64,000 bases of DNA from an uncultured Clostridia bacterium. GTDB lineage: Bacteria > Bacillota > Clostridia > TANB77 > CAG-508. The stretch is from assembly GCA_949388605.1 (NCBI GenBank), contig CASKJV010000005.1:56781-120780 (forward strand), read 5' to 3'. Under the pieces are notes generated by a model. The model worked only from the letters and a program-made list of their open reading frames with translations. It was not told the DNA's origin and ran no database searches. Position 1 is the first letter of the stretch; each line of letters begins with the position of its first letter. The position numbers and the translations under genes were made by a program. This document shows, in pieces, positions 36,900-45,228 of this stretch.

Positions 36900-37460
36900 C
36901 TAATAAGCTTCATCAAAAATTCCTTTTTTTTCTGCTTCTTCAATAGTTTGCAAAAAATTATTTGCTAACTCTGATTTAAGAGTTTCTAAATTAATTTCTT
37001 TTGCAGAAAAGCATTCTTTGACTTTTACTTTTTTCCATTTTCTACATATAGTCTCATATCTCTTTCCTGTATGAAATTTCCAAGAAAAAATATTGCATTC
37101 CTTTAGAATTGTAGATACAATTGCAGTTAAATATTTAAGTTTTACTTCTTTTGCTTCTTCATTTGTATTAGGTAAGGAATAATAGCAGTCATAAACTGCA
37201 TTTTGCTCTTCCAAGTCGAAATGAGATTCTTTCGCTTCCAGATTTGCAAAACAATTCAATATAATAATTTGAATCTTTTCTTTATACATTTTTGGAAAAT
37301 CTGGTTCATTAACAACTCTGACAAGTTCTTGAGCTGAAGCAATCCAATTGTAATCAGATTCACTATCTCTTAACACCCGTTCATAAAGTTCTTGAGCTGT
37401 TAATTCACACTTTCCCCCATTCCACCTTTCAATAACATAAGTTTTTTCATTATTATTCAT
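36900..37460 (-). CDS. Orphan protein of unknown family
   Basis: A 186-residue, probably cytosolic, helix-rich protein (MNNNEKTYVIERWNGGKCELTAQELYERVLRDSESDYNWI...). I recognise no family. It has an excellent ribosome site (AAAGGAGG), its own perfect terminator and no co-directional neighbour within 500 bases. Its codon use is less AT-biased than the surrounding genes, with GAA CGG GTG TTA and TGG GGG-type codons, including a CGG that native genes avoid. This suggests a recently acquired gene. There is no motif to suggest a function; an abundance of Cys and Lys in the C-terminal third is noted. Confidence 0.7.
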   Translation of the reverse strand: MNNNEKTYVIERWNGGKCELTAQELYERVLRDSESDYNWIASAQELVRVVNEPDFPKMYKEKIQIIILNCFANLEAKESHFDLEEQNAVYDCYYSLPNTNEEAKEVKLKYLTAIVSTILKECNIFSWKFHTGKRYETICRKWKKVKVKECFSAKEINLETLKSELANNFLQTIEEAEKKGIFDEAY

Positions 37461-37750
37461 TATATTACCTCCTTTTTATGATGTTATTTTTTTTGTAAAA
37501 CTAAAAATAGGAGTTTTCCTCTCACTATTTAGTGAATATAGGTATTAAATTGGCAAAGCCAATTTATATATAGTTCAGAGTTATTATTATACAATAATTT
37601 AACATAAATTTCAAGTTTTTAGCAATATTATAAATTTGTTATTTTATATATTTTAATTTATCGCCTATAATTAAAGTGATAATAATGTAATAAATTTCAA
37701 GATACAAAAAAAGATAATATCTACACATTGTAAATACTACCTTCTTTATA

Positions 37751-37826
37751 TGGTGGCTTCAAGTGGAATCGAACCACTGACACGGAGATTTTCAGTCTCC
37801 TGCTCTACCAACTGAGCTATGAAGCC
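37751..37826 (-). tRNA. tRNA-Phe(GAA)
   Basis: A full cloverleaf on the minus strand, 5' GGCTTCATAGCTC and 3' GAAGCC-A-CCA, with the anticodon loop CTGAAAA. CCA is encoded (37751-37753). First of four tRNAs in tandem. Confidence 0.95.
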
Positions 37827-37862
37827 TTATATAAAAAATATCTAGCATGTCACTAGATATTT

Positions 37863-37939
37863 TGGCGACCTGGAACGGACTCGAACCGTCGACCTCCGCC
37901 GTGACAGGGCGGCATTCTAACCAACTGAACTACCAGGCC
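37863..37939 (-). tRNA. tRNA-Asp(GTC)
   Basis: 5' GGCCTGGTAGTTCAG, anticodon loop CTGTCAC, T-loop GGTTCGAGTCC, 3' G-CCA encoded. The acceptor stem has one G-U pair. Confidence 0.95.
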
Positions 37940-37944
37940 AAAAA

Positions 37945-38020
37945 TGGTGGTCGCTATAGGGTTCGAACCTATGACCTCCTGCTTGTAAGGCAGATGCTCT
38001 CCCAGCTGAGCTAAGCGACC
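37945..38020 (-). tRNA. tRNA-Val(TAC)
   Basis: 5' GGTCGCTTAGCTC, anticodon loop CTTACAA, T-loop GGTTCGAACCC and encoded A-CCA. Confidence 0.95.
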
Positions 38021-38104
38021 ATTTTACTGTGACATCACTAACGTGATTTATTTTACTATATCACTTTCGTTTTGTCAACACTTTTATTTAATTTTTTTTA
38101 ATAA

Positions 38105-38190
38105 TGGTGGGCAGGGTTGGATTCGAACCAACGTAGACTCTCGTCGCCAGATTTACAGTCTGGTGCCATTAACCACTCGACCACCTACCC
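38105..38190 (-). tRNA. tRNA-Tyr(GTA)
   Basis: A class II tRNA with a long variable arm (GCGACGAGAGTC), 5' GGGTAGGTGGTCGAG and the anticodon loop CTGTAAA. CCA is encoded. Confidence 0.95.
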
Positions 38191-38336
38191 ATATATGTGT
38201 TGTCTCAAGTACGTACCTTATTATAATAGTATTTTTTTGTATTGTCAATACAATTTTTAAATTTTTTGTATTAATTTATATTCTATATTATATATTCATA
38301 GAGACGAAAGACTACTTCCCTCGTCTCTGGACTTTT

Positions 38337-38392
38337 TTTATTTTAGTTTTTTATTTTAGTTTTTATTTTAGTTTCTATTTTAGTTTTTATTT
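38337..38392. repeat. Short tandem repeat of 12-bp units after the FtsW-like gene
   Basis: About five units of TATTTTAGTTTT follow the end of the FtsW-like gene, with small changes. A stem AGAGACGA/TCGTCTCT lies just beyond it (38300-38328). No function suggested. Confidence 0.6.
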
Positions 38393-39751
38393 TATTCTTT
38401 CTTTTACTAATATATCTTTTCTTCTGTAAATAGATAATATAAAAGCTATACTTATCATATTTATTATAAGACTAGTTATACCATATGATATAAAAGGTAA
38501 GTTTAAATTTGTAATTGGAATTATATTAAAATTCATTAATATATTAAAAATAGCTTGCAATAAAATTACACTACTTAATCCAATAATTAATTGTTTTCCA
38601 TAATTATCTTTTATTTTTTTGCAATCGATAATTATTTTTGCAGTTAATAAAATTATTGTACTAATTATTATTAAAGCATATGCACTTCCACAATATGCAA
38701 TTATTGTTATTAATGCATGATTAGTTCCTCCATCAAATAATCCAAAATAACTATCCATATTATCTAATCCTGAAAACATATTAGAATTATTTAGCACTTC
38801 ATTTATTTTATATCCTATCCACCCATTTCCATTTATATCTTTTTCATAATTATAAGTTGAAACTATTTTATTTTGAAGCCTATAATATATTGCATTTTGG
38901 CTTCCTATGCAAAATACTAAAAAAATTATTCCTATAATAAATAGTATTCCATATAATTTTATTAAATTTAATTTTACATTATTTTTAGTATTTATAATGT
39001 AGCTTGTTAGAATAATTATATAAGCCATAATTAAAATTACTGATATAGTTATACCACTTGCACTCATTAAAAGAATTATTGAAATGCTAGATAATATTAC
39101 TAATTTTAAAATATCTATTCTAAATTCAAATGTAAAATTATCTATATTAATTTTACACTTTTTGCTTTTTAAATTTTCTAAAGCACTTACAAAATACACA
39201 ATATATAAAAGTATACAAATATTACTTGGGTCAATCCCCACACTAAAAATGTTAATATATTTATAAGTTCCTACTATTTTGTATCCGAACAATATTGCAT
39301 CAATTAATAAAATACTTGATAAAAAATATATAAAATTTGAATACTTTAAATATTTTCTATAATCATAAAAATATATAATTATACTAAATATTAATCCAAC
39401 AACACAAAAAATAACATGTCGTATTAAATAGTAATCCATATCCATTCTTTGGCTCTTTATAACTGTAACTAAAAAGCCAAATCCAATTAAAATTGCAACT
39501 AACAAAAGTAGTATCCAATCTAATTTGGGTCTATGAATTTTATCTAGTTTTTTTCCTATTTCAGTTGCTTCTCCCATATTTAAAACTGCTTTTTCTTCTG
39601 CTTTACTATTACTCATTCCATCTTTTACGAATTCTTCTTTTTGCTCTTGAATATGTAACTCTAATTCTTCTGAAATATCTTTTCTTATTGGTTTATACTT
39701 TATTTCATCACAAACTTTTTCTAAAAATTCTTTAATTAGCAAATGAAACAC
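38387..39751 (-). CDS. HAAS-domain fused to an FtsW/RodA-type membrane protein
   Basis: A 454-residue protein. Residues 1-~75 form the cytosolic HAAS/permease-prefix domain (KPIRKDISEELELHIQEQKE, NSKAEEKAVLNMGEATEIG). About ten membrane helices follow with the FtsW/RodA/SpoVE pattern: GTYKYINIFSVGIDPSNICI (the GAxRWIxLGxxxxQPSE place) and NLPFISYGITSLIINMISIAFILS near the end. The conserved W and Q positions are weakened, so glycan polymerase activity is uncertain. It overlaps the padR gene by 20 bases at its start. HAAS domains usually sit beside PadR repressors, and the pair is probably one unit that responds to cell-wall or membrane stress; that is inference. Confidence 0.82.
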   Translation of the reverse strand: MFHLLIKEFLEKVCDEIKYKPIRKDISEELELHIQEQKEEFVKDGMSNSKAEEKAVLNMGEATEIGKKLDKIHRPKLDWILLLLVAILIGFGFLVTVIKSQRMDMDYYLIRHVIFCVVGLIFSIIIYFYDYRKYLKYSNFIYFLSSILLIDAILFGYKIVGTYKYINIFSVGIDPSNICILLYIVYFVSALENLKSKKCKINIDNFTFEFRIDILKLVILSSISIILLMSASGITISVILIMAYIIILTSYIINTKNNVKLNLIKLYGILFIIGIIFLVFCIGSQNAIYYRLQNKIVSTYNYEKDINGNGWIGYKINEVLNNSNMFSGLDNMDSYFGLFDGGTNHALITIIAYCGSAYALIIISTIILLTAKIIIDCKKIKDNYGKQLIIGLSSVILLQAIFNILMNFNIIPITNLNLPFISYGITSLIINMISIAFILSIYRRKDILVKERIK

Positions 39752-40070
39752 CTCCTAAAACAGAATTTATTCCATTGCTAAATATTTTCCATTCGTCTTT
39801 TTTTTCTTTTAAATGTTTTTTACCTTCTTTTGTAATTGTATAGTATTTTCTTTTTTTACCTGTTGTCTCATCCCAATATGAATTTATTAAATTTTTTTCC
39901 TCTAAAGAATGTAAAATTGGATATAAAGTTCCTTCTTTTAGTTCAAAGACATTTTCTGATTTTTCACTTAAAGTTTTTATCATTTGATATCCATACATAT
40001 TTTCATTAGCTAATAAATTTAGAACTAACATACTTGTACTTCCCTTTAAAAGTTCTTTATTAATTTTCAT
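39732..40070 (-). CDS. PadR family transcriptional repressor
   Basis: A 112-residue PadR winged-helix regulator. It shows LLKGSTSMLVLNLLANENMYGYQMIKTL and SENVFELKEGTLYPILHSLE, the DNA-recognition part, and GKKRKYYTITKEGKKHLKE. It lacks the long C-terminal dimer extension of subfamily 1. Strong ribosome site AGGAGG. It probably represses itself and the overlapping HAAS-FtsW gene. Confidence 0.92.
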   Translation of the reverse strand: MKINKELLKGSTSMLVLNLLANENMYGYQMIKTLSEKSENVFELKEGTLYPILHSLEEKNLINSYWDETTGKKRKYYTITKEGKKHLKEKKDEWKIFSNGINSVLGGVSFAN

Positions 40071-40330
40071 AAAAACCTCCTATTTTAAGAACTATAGTAA
40101 TATAAATCATACCAAAAACAATAATGAACAATATAGAAAAAAATTTTATTAACAAAACGTGCACTTTCTGTTAATAAATATATAATTATTATATCTACAA
40201 TAATTTACCTATTTTTATATAATTCAAATGTAATTATTTTAAGACATTCTCCAAAAGATATAATTAAAGTATATAATAAGATTTTCTATTTATTTTGAAG
40301 TCTACTTTTTATGATTTATATCAAATGCAA

Positions 40331-40377
40331 AATACCTAGATAATCTATGTATTTTATACATTGTATATCTAGGTATT
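40331..40377 (-). terminator. Terminator of the DUF5050-like gene
   Basis: AATACCTAGATA (40331-40342) and TATCTAGGTATT (40366-40377) pair perfectly around an inner TGTAT/ATACA hairpin. T-rich bases follow on the minus strand. Confidence 0.7.
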
Positions 40378-40406
40378 GTTTTTGTCAATATAAATTCTAT
40401 TAATTT

Positions 40407-41616
40407 CTACTTCATAGAAATCTTTTCTTTTGTATTTTCTTTTAAATCATATATATTAATTTCTGTAATAGTGTTATTAGATGTATTAAAACTATACGCT
40501 TTACTTCCTATAAAATAAGAATATCCTATATCTATTTTTTCTTTAGATCCATCTGTTAAATTTCTTCTATAAAATTCATTTCCTTCCATTATATAAGCAT
40601 AATTTTCATATACATAATATAAACTTGGTAGTATATCATCTGTTTCAAATGCTTCTTTAATTTGTTTTCCATTTAATTCATACATTGTATACCCATCTGG
40701 AATTTCATCTATAGATTTTACTTTTTGAGTATAAACATAAGTTTTACCATTATAAGATACACTATTTCCAAATCTTCCAAGTTCTACAACTTCTTTATTG
40801 TCTAAATAAACCACTTTATGTTTCTGACCATCATTAAAGTCAAAGAAACTTACATATGTACCTGTAACATCAGATATACTATTTCTTCCTTTTGCAAGTT
40901 CTGTTTTTCCTGTTCCATCTAAATTTGCACAAAAAACACCTTTTGTATTATTATCTATAAAATAAAATTTATCGTTATGTAAAGTAAATTTATTTCTTAC
41001 GTTTTCAATAATTATTTGTTTATTATTACCGATTTTTATCCATCTTACATAAGTTGCCTTGTGGTATTTGGTTTATATCATCAAATCCAATCTGATCAAT
41101 AAAATATATTTCTTCATTTGTAAGCCATAATTGAAGTGAAGCTCCACTATATATTTTTTCTATATTTCCTGACAAATCAATTTTATATATTCCTTTTCCC
41201 ATATAATAATATGGCATACAATAAATATATTCTCCATCAAAATATACATGCTGTACTCCATCTTCTAGCTTACACAATATTTGTGAAGTTTTATTTTCTA
41301 GGTTTACTAAATATATATCTTTGTCAAAGTCTACATATACCATTGTATTTCCTATTTTTACAAATCTATCTCCATTTTTCATACTATATTCTTTTTCAAT
41401 TTTTAAAATTTCTTCAGATAAATTTACTTTTGTTTCAGTTTCTCCATCAGTTTTTCCGTCATTTTCTACATCATTTTCTATCTTTATAGAATCAGTATTT
41501 AAAAAATCCTTATTAGTATTAAAATTAATCGTTTTTGTTATTTTGAATATAATAATGGCTAAAATAATTATAATTGCAATAATAATTTCTTTATATTTTT
41601 TAAAAATATTTTTCAT
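40407..41616 (-). pseudogene. DUF5050-like beta-propeller membrane protein, one +1 frameshift at CGG-TAA
   Basis: Joined, the two frames make one protein of about 402 residues. The N-terminus has one membrane helix (about residues 10-30, EIIIAIIIILAIIIFKI), then repeated IYxxD-G-N units: KGIYKIDLSGNIEKI, QGNLCKMDKN, VFCANLDGTGKTELAKG and RRNLTDGSKEKID, which match the DUF5050 extracytoplasmic repeat type. Zero frame stops at GAT AAA AAT CGG TAA. Skipping one base at the CGG (41029-41031) gives GAT AAA AAT GGT AAT AAT AAA CAA, the normal D-x-N-G-N-N-K-Q unit. The span is a multiple of three plus one. A GTG at 40814 is an internal codon of the second frame, not a real start. DUF5050 proteins probably sense extracellular ligands; function is unknown. 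Confidence 0.78.
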
Positions 41617-41628
41617 ATATTTTCCCTC

Positions 41629-43053
41629 TTAATACATTTTTTTTGCAATAAGTTTTGAAAGATTTAAATTTCTAAAATCCATTTCTTCTTTTTCTAGTTT
41701 TTCATACATTTCAGATAAATATATATCTATTTTATATTTCACATCTTCCTCTTCTTGCATTTTTGCTTCTGAATCTCTTATTCTAATTAATTCTTTAATA
41801 GCATCATATCCTGTTTCCTTTTTTAAATATTCTACATCAAAAACACCTATCTCAAAATATCTATTTACATTACTTTTGGTAATAATATTATCTACATTAG
41901 AAAAATTGATACCAACATACATTACAATTATAATACTAATATATACTTGAGAAAGATTAATTTTTTTATCCATTATATATATAATTGTAGGAATTAATAA
42001 TATTGCCTCAGTTAATAAAGCAACATATACTAATAATCTTAAACGAGTATAGCCATATGCACTTTCATATAAATACATTCTGTATGCTGATGAAAGTAAA
42101 ATTATAAATGTACATATAACCATTAATAAACACATTAAATTAATATATTTATTTTTCTCAACCTTTTTTGCAAATAATATTACTGCTAAATTTATAACTG
42201 AAACTATCATTAATTGAAAGAAACCTTTTCTTGCATATTGTGAATAATTGCTAACATCATTTTTTCCCATAAATAATGAACGAATTTGTATAAAACAAAA
42301 CAATATATAAATTATATTTAAAGCACTTAAAAGTATTTTTATAGTTGTTTTATCTTTAATTTCTGTTTTGGCTATATCTTCATTAATAACTTCGTATTCA
42401 AAAATAAGATTATGAAAAAAGCACGAAAAATACATAAATAAAGCAATTATGGTAATTAATTTAAAAATAATTGTTGTTAATTTAAATTTACCTAACACTT
42501 GAAAAATACTATTAAAAATTTGCGAAAAGATATTACTAAATACATCATCTGCAGAAGCTAATAATACTATTATAATTATTACAAAAGGAATTGTAATTAA
42601 TATTCCTTTTAATATGTTATTTTCTTTATTATCTTTTTTTATAAATTTAAAATTTGAAGTAATATATAGCTTTATTTTATTCATAGTTAATTCTATACGA
42701 GTTAATGGATCTAGTATTAATTCTATAAATCTTAAAAATAATTTATCTATATTTAATTTGTCTTCCATAAATCTTATTATCATAAATATTATTAATCCTG
42801 ATATTACAATAAGATTTAACGAATTAAAAAAAGAATTATCAAATATAAAATATGTACTTGATAATAATATAATTGGTATTATTAAGATTTTTGGTTCTTT
42901 ATATTTAATCTTATTTTTACTTTCTAATAAACTTATTAAAAAGTATAAGAAAGGAACTACCAAAAGTAACATTGATAATCCTATATTTTTACCCCAAAAT
43001 AATATTACTATCCATATACTAATTAATAATGAACCCCAAAATATTTTTTTCAT
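41629..43053 (-). CDS. DUF4173/DUF4153 multi-pass membrane protein
   Basis: A 474-residue integral membrane protein with about ten or eleven helices. The C-terminal YESAYGYTRLRLLVYVALLT and the closing GYDAIKELIRIRDSEAKMQE fit the DUF4173 (DUF4153-related) family, whose function is not known. It is followed 12 bases later by the DUF5050-like gene, and preceded by the XRE gene and the DUF2975 gene, all on the same strand. This set often travels together in Clostridia, as a membrane-protein module under a small HTH regulator. Ribosome site AAGGAG. Confidence 0.78.
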   Translation of the reverse strand: MKKIFWGSLLISIWIVILFWGKNIGLSMLLLVVPFLYFLISLLESKNKIKYKEPKILIIPIILLSSTYFIFDNSFFNSLNLIVISGLIIFMIIRFMEDKLNIDKLFLRFIELILDPLTRIELTMNKIKLYITSNFKFIKKDNKENNILKGILITIPFVIIIIVLLASADDVFSNIFSQIFNSIFQVLGKFKLTTIIFKLITIIALFMYFSCFFHNLIFEYEVINEDIAKTEIKDKTTIKILLSALNIIYILFCFIQIRSLFMGKNDVSNYSQYARKGFFQLMIVSVINLAVILFAKKVEKNKYINLMCLLMVICTFIILLSSAYRMYLYESAYGYTRLRLLVYVALLTEAILLIPTIIYIMDKKINLSQVYISIIIVMYVGINFSNVDNIITKSNVNRYFEIGVFDVEYLKKETGYDAIKELIRIRDSEAKMQEEEDVKYKIDIYLSEMYEKLEKEEMDFRNLNLSKLIAKKMY

Positions 43054-43083
43054 TTCTATTCTCCTTGAATTTTTATTTACATA

Positions 43084-43291
43084 TTAGGCATCTTTTTTAT
43101 ATTCTAAAATATCTCCTGGAGTACAATCTAATACTTCACAAATAGCTTCTAAAGTAGAAAACCTGATTGCCTTTCCTCTATTATTTTTTAATATTGATAA
43201 ATTTGCTTGTGTAATTCCTATTTTCTCTGCCAATTCTCCGAGAAGATATCTTTCGTTTTGCCATCATAACATCTAAGTTTACAATTATCAT
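43084..43291 (-). pseudogene. YozG-type XRE/Cro HTH regulator, one +1 frameshift at a CGG codon
   Basis: Reading from ATG 43291 (MIIVNLDVMMAKRKIS) and switching frame once gives the usual 68-residue YozG-like regulator: ...ISSGELAEKIGITQANLSIL, then RFSTLEAICEVLDCTPGDILEYKKDA and a stop at 43084. The zero frame instead gives 36 codons and a stop. The break is at codon 18, CGG (43238-43240): TCT TCT CGG AGA becomes TCT TCT GGA GAA TTG after skipping one base. Ribosome site AGGGGG. This regulator typically sits beside a DUF2975 gene, as it does here (23 bases upstream). If the shift happens in the cell, the regulator is functional. Confidence 0.8.
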
Positions 43292-43314
43292 TGTAGTTTG
43301 CCCCCTATTTCAAT

Positions 43315-43779
43315 TTAAATCATTAAATCATTCTCATTTTTATATTCTAATGCTTTATTAAATAATTCAGATAAAATATATAATGCTATTGATACTCCAA
43401 TAAATAATATAACCATAAAAGCTAAAACTAGTATGTAAGAAATTGATATTCTTACTAAAACAGCTTCATATAAAAAATCTAAAATCCAAAAGCCAGAAGC
43501 TATTTCTGAAATTTTTTGAGCTTTTTTCAATTTGTTTACTGTATTTTCACAAAAAGGATTACTTTTCTTTAGTGAATCAAATAAACCTATAAAATGATAT
43601 ATTATGATTAATAAACAAATTGCATTTGGATAAAAAATTATAATATTAGGGTTTATATCCATATTTGTATTTCTTAATATAATTGGAAATATAGCTAAAA
43701 TTAAAATTCCAATTACTAATACGATTTCTAACATTATTTTTAAAAAATTTCCTAAACCTTTCTTTCCTAAAATTTCCAT
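43315..43779 (-). CDS. DUF2975 membrane protein
   Basis: A 154-residue protein with four hydrophobic helices (about residues 14-32, 48-63, 100-120, 125-145). The central SLKKSNPFCENTVNKLKKAQ between helices 2 and 3 is the DUF2975 hallmark. Families of this kind pair with a YozG HTH repressor, here encoded downstream, and probably serve as a membrane partner of it. First gene of the module; ribosome site GAGG. Confidence 0.85.
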   Translation of the reverse strand: MEILGKKGLGNFLKIMLEIVLVIGILILAIFPIILRNTNMDINPNIIIFYPNAICLLIIIYHFIGLFDSLKKSNPFCENTVNKLKKAQKISEIASGFWILDFLYEAVLVRISISYILVLAFMVILFIGVSIALYILSELFNKALEYKNENDLMI

Positions 43780-44175
43780 ATATCCATCCTCTTTTTTCTA
43801 TATAATAAAAATTTATAATTATAAATTTTTATATTTTAATGCTCACAATATATCATCGTTTTTTATGATTGTCAATATTTTTTTATTGTTTTTCAATATT
43901 TTTTTGTTGTTATTCTTTTCTTATAAAATTTATAAATATTTATTTTACCATTAATTTTTGTAATGGAACTCCACTATTATCATCCCAAAGAGCAACTTTG
44001 AATATTAGCAACATTTTAAATATATTAAGTAGATTGTCTTTCATCTTTATAATAGGCATAGCAGAGAACTTTCCTATTATAAAACAAAACACTATAAATA
44101 TTAAAATAACTTTTAATATCTATAGTGTCTGCAAGCAAATATAGTCCCAATTATACTTAATATCGCTATTATTAC
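43780..44175. other. 396-bp gap, possible remnant of a small membrane protein
   Basis: No intact gene. The minus strand reads VIIAILSIIGTIFACRHYRY directly after the DUF1287 stop codon and, after a one-base shift, ILKVILIFIVFCFIIGKFSA followed by KMLLIFKVALWDDNSGVPLQ and a stop near 43950. The shift point is not a CGG. Neither part has a proper start, so it looks like a degraded membrane-protein gene. Confidence 0.35.
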
Positions 44176-44883
44176 TTAATTATTTATATCTTTTAATCTA
44201 AAGTGATAAGTAATTTCTTTCCAATTATCATTATAAAATTCTAATCCATCTTCTTCTCTATTGGGTTGATTCGCATTATGAATTATATAAGGTACACCTT
44301 TTTCATTTCTTTTATCTGAAATAATTCCTATATGATCAGTTGAAAAAACTACTATATCTCCTGGTTGCCATTTATCAATTTCTGTCAAATCTGTTGTAAG
44401 CGAAATATGATTTTTTTGAAAATATACTATTAAATTAGGCACTCTTCTAAAATCAATATTAGGATCTGGTTTTCCATCGACTCTAGGATACAAAGAAAGA
44501 TTATTTTTTATATCCTCATCAACCATATCTTTCAAAAAGTATCCTGCATTTTTTAATGCTCTCCATACAACATCTGTACACACTCCTTCATCATCTGGTG
44601 GATAACCACCAGAATAATATGCACTTCTATAAGTAGGTTTATTTTCTGCATCAGCTCTAGCACCTAATAAAATGTCAGTATAATCATCAACCCCATCTTT
44701 ATCATAATCTGTATTTGATTTTATTATTTCTATTCCAAAGTCCTCTGCATAATAAATCTTTTCTACAGTTTGATTTTCTTTTACAACTAAATAAATAATA
44801 TTTCTATATTTTAACACTAATATTGATAATACTAATGTTATCAATACAAATATTGTTACAATTATAATTATAAATTTTTTCAT
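44176..44883 (-). CDS. DUF1287 (YijF-like) secreted or anchored protein
   Basis: A 235-residue protein with one N-terminal hydrophobic anchor (about residues 3-24). The rest is extracytoplasmic: YDKDGVDDYTDILLGARADA, GVCTDVVWRALKNAGYFLKD with a conserved Cys, WQPGDIVVFSTDHIGIISDK with a conserved His, and a final NANQP. This fits the DUF1287 family, related to NlpC/P60-like amidases or peptidases of the cell envelope, whose substrate is not known. Ribosome site AGGTG. It is not clearly in an operon. Confidence 0.88.
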   Translation of the reverse strand: MKKFIIIIVTIFVLITLVLSILVLKYRNIIYLVVKENQTVEKIYYAEDFGIEIIKSNTDYDKDGVDDYTDILLGARADAENKPTYRSAYYSGGYPPDDEGVCTDVVWRALKNAGYFLKDMVDEDIKNNLSLYPRVDGKPDPNIDFRRVPNLIVYFQKNHISLTTDLTEIDKWQPGDIVVFSTDHIGIISDKRNEKGVPYIIHNANQPNREEDGLEFYNDNWKEITYHFRLKDINN

Positions 44884-45160
44884 ATAATCACCTAAATTAT
44901 TATTTGTAAAATTTGGTAGTTTTCTTTAAATTATAATTTAACATCTAGACTAACATATTTTTACAAAATTTATATACTTCTTTTTTTCACTATATACTTT
45001 TTAACAATTTATGTCAATATTACTATTAACAGCTTAATTATATATAACATTTTTAATCATAATAAATTTCTATATAATAAATTAGTTTTTGCACATAATA
45101 GTATTTATAAAAAGTTATTTACATTATTATCATTTAGTAATCAAAATATTAAATTCACAA

Positions 45161-45189
45161 TTGATATTTTATGTAAAGTATGATATAAT
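45161..45189 (+). promoter_or_regulatory. Promoter of the DUF1385-like gene
   Basis: TTGATA (45161-45166), a 17-base spacer ending in TGA and TATAAT (45184-45189). The rest of the 345-bp gap 44884-45228 is AT-rich with no other clear element. Confidence 0.75.
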
Positions 45190-45228
45190 TTTAATAGTTT
45201 TTACAAAAAATTATCAGGAGGTAAAACT

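Noticed and set aside
38337..38392. Regulatory repeat array (iteron-like)
   Set aside because: Low-complexity TATTTTAGTTTT slippage repeat with no origin or partition gene near.
40407..40814. Independent small gene starting at GTG 40814
   Set aside because: The frame continues upstream without a stop to the frameshift point and carries on the DUF5050 repeats; it is the 3' part of the gene.
1156..43240. Homopolymer sequencing error as the sole cause of the three frameshifts
   Set aside because: None of the three sites is in a long homopolymer and all share the CGG codon; an error cannot be excluded but does not explain the shared context.
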